Positions 14,210 through 16,933 of a stretch of DNA of 16,933 bases are shown piece after piece. A program made the translations under genes and the position numbers. Position 1 is the stretch's first letter. Each line of letters starts with the position of its first letter. The DNA is taken from the NCBI GenBank assembly GCA_023415375.1, contig JAEZKW010000209.1:1-16933 (forward strand). Direction: 5' to 3'. Under the pieces are notes generated by a model. The model was not told the DNA's origin. It saw only the letters and a program-made list of their open reading frames with translations, and did not search any database. The stretch comes from Bacillota bacterium (lineage in GTDB: Bacteria > Bacillota > UBA4882 > UBA8346).

Positions 14210-14287
14210 GTTTCCATAGGATGGAACGTTAGTTTCTGGTTGCCAGTAAGGGCTTTAAAGACTGATATCTTTGGTTAACTGGCAACC
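14210..14287 (+). other. Two stem-loops between minC and minD
   Basis: First, GTTTCCAT pairs with ATGGAAC (14210-14227, one bulge). Second, GGTTGCCAGT (14238-14247) pairs perfectly with ACTGGCAACC (14278-14287), and its 30-base loop contains a further AAAGA/TCTTT hairpin (14257-14272). Only a short T run follows, so this looks like a processing, stability or partial attenuation element rather than a full terminator. Confidence 0.6.
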
Positions 14288-14313
14288 GTTTAAAAATTTG
14301 AGGGGGTTTTTGA

Positions 14314-15111
14314 ATGTCGGGAATGGTTATTGTGATAACATCTGGCAAAGGAGGGGTTGGTAAAACCACTACTTGCGCGAATATTGGGGCTGGCCTGGCG
14401 GGCCGCGGTTTTAAAACGATTTTAATTGATGCTGATATCGGTTTACGCAATCTTGATGTGGTTATGGGTCTCGAAAACCGGATTGTATTTGATTTGGTAA
14501 ATGTAGCAGAAAAAACTTGTAAAATCAGGCAAGCTTTAATCAAAGATAAACGTTTTGAAAACTTATATCTTTTGCCAGCTGCTCAAACTAAAGAAAAAGA
14601 TGCGGTTAAGCCTGAACAAATGGTAGAGATTTGTGAAGAACTCCGCAAAGAATATGATTATATTTTAATTGATTGTCCTGCAGGTATTGAGCAAGGTTTT
14701 AAAAATGCAATAGCAGGGGCCGACCAGGCTATTGTAGTAACCACGCCTGACGTTTCGGCGGTCCGGGATGCTGACCGAATCATTGGACTCTTACAGGCTA
14801 AAGAAATTGCTGACCCTCGTTTAATTATCAATCGCCTACGTCCTGAGATGGTACGTAAAGGTGATATGATGGACATCAACGATGTCAATGATATTCTTGC
14901 AATTTGTCTACTCGGGATTGTCCCCGATGATGAAACAATTATTACCTCCACCAACCGGGGTGAACCGGCAATATTGGATGGAAACTCTAAAGCCGGTCAG
15001 GCATTTCGCAATATCGTAGGAAGAATTGCCGGTGAAGATATACCTTTTATGCCGCTTGACTTTGATCTTAACTGGATTGATAAACTCAAACAACGTTTTG
15101 GCAAAAAATAA
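14314..15111 (+). CDS. minD: Septum site-determining ATPase MinD
   Basis: A 265-residue ParA/MinD-type ATPase that dimerises on ATP binding, attaches to the membrane and recruits MinC. The deviant Walker A motif SGKGGVGKTT is at 10-19, Walker-type DADIGLRNLD near 40-49 and LIDCPAG near 118-124. The last residues, from about DLNWIDKLKQRFGKK, form the amphipathic membrane-targeting helix. GAGGGGG lies seven bases before the ATG. The minE gene starts 38 bases after the stop. Confidence 0.98.
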   Translation: MSGMVIVITSGKGGVGKTTTCANIGAGLAGRGFKTILIDADIGLRNLDVVMGLENRIVFDLVNVAEKTCKIRQALIKDKRFENLYLLPAAQTKEKDAVKPEQMVEICEELRKEYDYILIDCPAGIEQGFKNAIAGADQAIVVTTPDVSAVRDADRIIGLLQAKEIADPRLIINRLRPEMVRKGDMMDINDVNDILAICLLGIVPDDETIITSTNRGEPAILDGNSKAGQAFRNIVGRIAGEDIPFMPLDFDLNWIDKLKQRFGKK

Positions 15112-15149
15112 GCTGGTTTAGATATATCGGTTTGAAAGAAGGGCTAAGC

Positions 15150-15401
15150 ATGGATCTGATGGGGAGATTCTTTAAAGATGATACCTCAAGTAAAGATATG
15201 GCAGTAGAACGTTTGCGTTTGGTCTTGGTTTCTGACCGGGCTGGTGTGTCGCCAGGTTTAATGGAAGCTCTCAAAGAAGATCTGATTCAAGTTATTTCAA
15301 AATACATGGACATTGATGAAGAAGCAATGGAAGTAAATTTGAGTTCTAGTGAGCTTTCAGCTGCTCTCACTGCTAGTATTCCGGTGAAACGAATTCGTAG
15401 G
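15150..15401 (+). CDS. minE: Cell division topological specificity factor MinE
   Basis: An 84-residue protein that stimulates MinD ATPase and drives pole-to-pole oscillation. The N-terminal membrane/MinD-contact segment (MDLMGRFFKD, then AVERLRLVLVSDRAG near 19-33) matches the family, followed by the dimerising beta domain ending in ASIPVKRIRR. I chose ATG 15150, which has AAGGG about six bases upstream; the TTG at 15132 would add six residues. The stop codon follows at 15402-15404. The presence of MinE rather than DivIVA/MinJ in view implies an oscillating Clostridia-type Min system (inference; DivIVA may be encoded elsewhere). Confidence 0.94.
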
Positions 15402-15433
15402 TAAGATAAACTTTCAGGTATCTGAAAAAACTG

Positions 15434-15460
15434 TTGGACTCAAAAGATATTTAGTATACT
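15434..15460 (+). promoter_or_regulatory. Weak possible promoter for rodA
   Basis: TTGGAC (15434-15439) and TATACT (15455-15460) are only 15 bases apart, shorter than optimal. The gap of about 170 bases between minE and rodA makes a local promoter plausible. Confidence 0.25.
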
Positions 15461-15532
15461 CGAGACAATAGAATATAGTGTTTTTTAGCGATAAAGCGAT
15501 ATTCAGAAAAAATTTTCCAGTCATAAGCTGCA

Positions 15533-15556
15533 ATAATTGAGTTTATTCTCAATTGT
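15533..15556 (+). other. Hairpin just before the rodA ribosome binding site
   Basis: AATTGAG (15535-15541) pairs perfectly with CTCAATT (15548-15554), extendable by a wobble and an A-T pair, with loop TTTATT. It ends a few bases before the GGGGAGG site and may affect translation initiation or mRNA stability. Confidence 0.5.
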
Positions 15557-15572
15557 CAGGGGAGGTTCTAAA

Positions 15573-16697
15573 GTGGATCGCCGGCATTTTAAAAATTTGG
15601 ATTTTGTATTAATCGCAGTGGTCGGATTATTGGTATTCATCGGGCTGATTATGATTTATAGCGCTACTCATGCCAATACGGGCTTAAATCATGGCGATCC
15701 ATTTTCGTTTGTCAAAAAACAAATTTCTGCCGTTATCATTGGTGTAGTTGCCATGGTGCTTTTATTGTTTTTTGATTACCGGGTTTCAGATCGTCTGTCA
15801 CAGTTTTTATATGGTCTTAATATTGTAATTTTGGCCTTAGTATTAACACCGCTGGGTAGAAGTGGTAATGGTGCCCAGAGTTGGTTGTTTGGGGTTCAGC
15901 CCTCCGAATTTGCAAAAGTTATCTTAATTATTACTTTGGGCAAGTATTTATCAGAAAAGGAAAGCCTCAGTTCATTTTACAACTTTATTTTCCCTTTTTT
16001 ACATGTAGGAGTTCCTTTATTGTTAATATTATTGCAACCTGATTTAGGAACGGCATTGGTTTTTATATTCATAACTTTTATGATGATGTATACTGCCGGG
16101 GCTCCCGGATCGAAATTGATGGTGTTAGTATTTATTGGGTTGGTAGGACTCGGCGTTATGTTTTTGGGGCATCACTTTTTTAATATGCCATTACCTATCA
16201 AGCAATATCAGATTAATCGCCTAACAAGCTTTATCAATCCTGAGCGGGACCCTCGAGGAAGCGGTTGGAATGTTCGCCAAGCGGTGATTGCAGTCGGTTC
16301 CGGTCAATTTTTTGGTAAAGGGCTTCTGCGGGGGACGCAGGGCCGATTAGGATACTTACCCGAAAATCATACCGATTTTATTTTTGCGGTATTGTGTGAA
16401 GAATTGGGTTTTATTGGTGGTTTCGGGGTATTATGTCTATTTTTTACTTTGGTGTGGCGGGGTATTCGTATCTCTTACCAAGCTCGAGATAAAACAGGCA
16501 GTATTATGGGAGTCGGAATCGTAGCCATGTTTCTGTTTCATATTTTAGAAAATGTGGGTATGAACATGGGAATCATGCCGATTACCGGTATTCCTTTACC
16601 CTTTATAACTTCCGGTGGTAGCTCCATGATTGCAAACTTGGTCGCGATAGGCATACTGATTAATATATGGGCCAGACGGCAGAAGATAATGTTCTGA
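15573..16697 (+). CDS. rodA: Rod shape-determining peptidoglycan glycosyltransferase RodA (SEDS family)
   Basis: A 374-residue polytopic SEDS protein with about ten membrane helices that polymerises lipid II into glycan strands. Diagnostic segments are QPDLGTALVF, the long extracellular-loop motif ERDPRGSGWNVRQA, GQFFGKGL, LPENHTDFIFAVLCEELGF and the C-terminal PLPFITSGGSSMI. I chose GTG 15573, seven bases after GGGGAGG (15559-15565); an in-frame TTG at 15537 lies inside the upstream hairpin. Linkage with mrdA, separated here by the min genes, favours RodA over FtsW or SpoVE, though family members are hard to separate by eye. Confidence 0.92.
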   Translation: MDRRHFKNLDFVLIAVVGLLVFIGLIMIYSATHANTGLNHGDPFSFVKKQISAVIIGVVAMVLLLFFDYRVSDRLSQFLYGLNIVILALVLTPLGRSGNGAQSWLFGVQPSEFAKVILIITLGKYLSEKESLSSFYNFIFPFLHVGVPLLLILLQPDLGTALVFIFITFMMMYTAGAPGSKLMVLVFIGLVGLGVMFLGHHFFNMPLPIKQYQINRLTSFINPERDPRGSGWNVRQAVIAVGSGQFFGKGLLRGTQGRLGYLPENHTDFIFAVLCEELGFIGGFGVLCLFFTLVWRGIRISYQARDKTGSIMGVGIVAMFLFHILENVGMNMGIMPITGIPLPFITSGGSSMIANLVAIGILINIWARRQKIMF

Positions 16698-16730
16698 TGA
16701 TTGGAACATTTTCCAGAAAGGATGAAGGGT

Positions 16731-16933
16731 TTGATAGAAAAACGAGCTGGTGGGATTGTTTTTCGTCCAAACAACTCAGGGTTTGAATACCTTATGGTTA
16801 CGAGCAATTCGAATCAAAACCGTTGGATATTTCCTGCTGGTCATGTGGAAGCCGGTGAGACACCCAAGGAGGCTGCTTGCCGTGAGGTTATGGAAGAAGC
16901 CGGTGTTATTGCCGAATCCGTGCTTGATTTAGG
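16731..16933 (+). CDS. Nudix hydrolase (5' part only, runs off the window)
   Basis: The first 67 codons or so of a MutT/Nudix enzyme that cleaves nucleoside diphosphates linked to another group. The frame shows EKRAGGIVFR at the start, then WIFPAGHVE and the Nudix box G-x5-E-x7-REVMEEAGV, with all catalytic glutamates present. The length and AGG-IVF-R opening resemble Ap4A hydrolase or dinucleotide pyrophosphatase types, but specificity needs the missing part. TTG 16731 is about nine bases from AAAGGA; ATG 16722 in the same frame directly abuts that site. It starts 33 bases after the rodA stop and is probably co-transcribed with it. Confidence 0.88.
   Translation, partial: MIEKRAGGIVFRPNNSGFEYLMVTSNSNQNRWIFPAGHVEAGETPKEAACREVMEEAGVIAESVLDL

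Noticed and set aside
14229..14543. Antisense open frame over the minC-minD junction, 104 codons
   Set aside because: It is the complement of clear MinD coding sequence and the hairpin region, and shows no domain or start signal.

Overview
The window reads as a chromosomal segment of a moderately low-GC, probably spore-forming member of the Bacillota (Clostridia- or Limnochordia-like; I cannot place it more precisely). Evidence: the order maf-radC-mreBCD followed by minCD, as in Bacillus; strong AGGAGG-type ribosome binding sites with many TTG and GTG starts; a YlmC/YmxH-type PRC-barrel protein typical of spore-formers; a T-box riboswitch; and intrinsic terminators. Every gene I can support lies on the + strand.

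Layout. 1-631 holds no credible gene but is rich in inverted repeats: a 144-bp element with 26-bp inverted ends, then a nested repeat rich in CCCC(T/A)TCCC-type runs. 632-2059 encodes a cytoplasmic GH13 alpha-glucan hydrolase. 2147-2296 is a MITE-like element with terminal inverted repeats. 2380-2538 is a complete tRNA-His unit (promoter, tRNA, terminator). 2666-4377 holds a half-size TMEM165/UPF0016 membrane protein, a PRC-barrel protein and a PHP-domain phosphoesterase, with a promoter/terminator pair between the last two that could specify a roughly 100-nt small RNA. 4498-5913 is a T-box-controlled DAHP synthase gene, aroF, whose apparent specifier is TTC (Phe). 6112-7011 holds a small double zinc-ribbon protein and a YjbQ/UPF0047 protein.

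7279-16697 is the morphogenesis and division cluster: maf, radC, mreB, mreC, mreD, mrdA (PBP2), a terminator, then minC, minD, minE and rodA, with the start of a Nudix hydrolase running off the window end. MreB/MreC/MreD, PBP2 (transpeptidase) and RodA (glycosyltransferase) together form the elongasome that builds the lateral wall. MinCDE places the division septum. Maf and RadC are conserved neighbours of this locus rather than proven members of the machinery.

Novelty. Most of the window is conserved housekeeping DNA, and I see no undescribed multi-gene system, CRISPR array, phage or defence island. The points worth a second look are non-coding: the two repeat families at the left end, the MITE, the candidate small RNA, the aroF T-box, palindrome arrays before mreB, and hairpins inside the min-rodA region.
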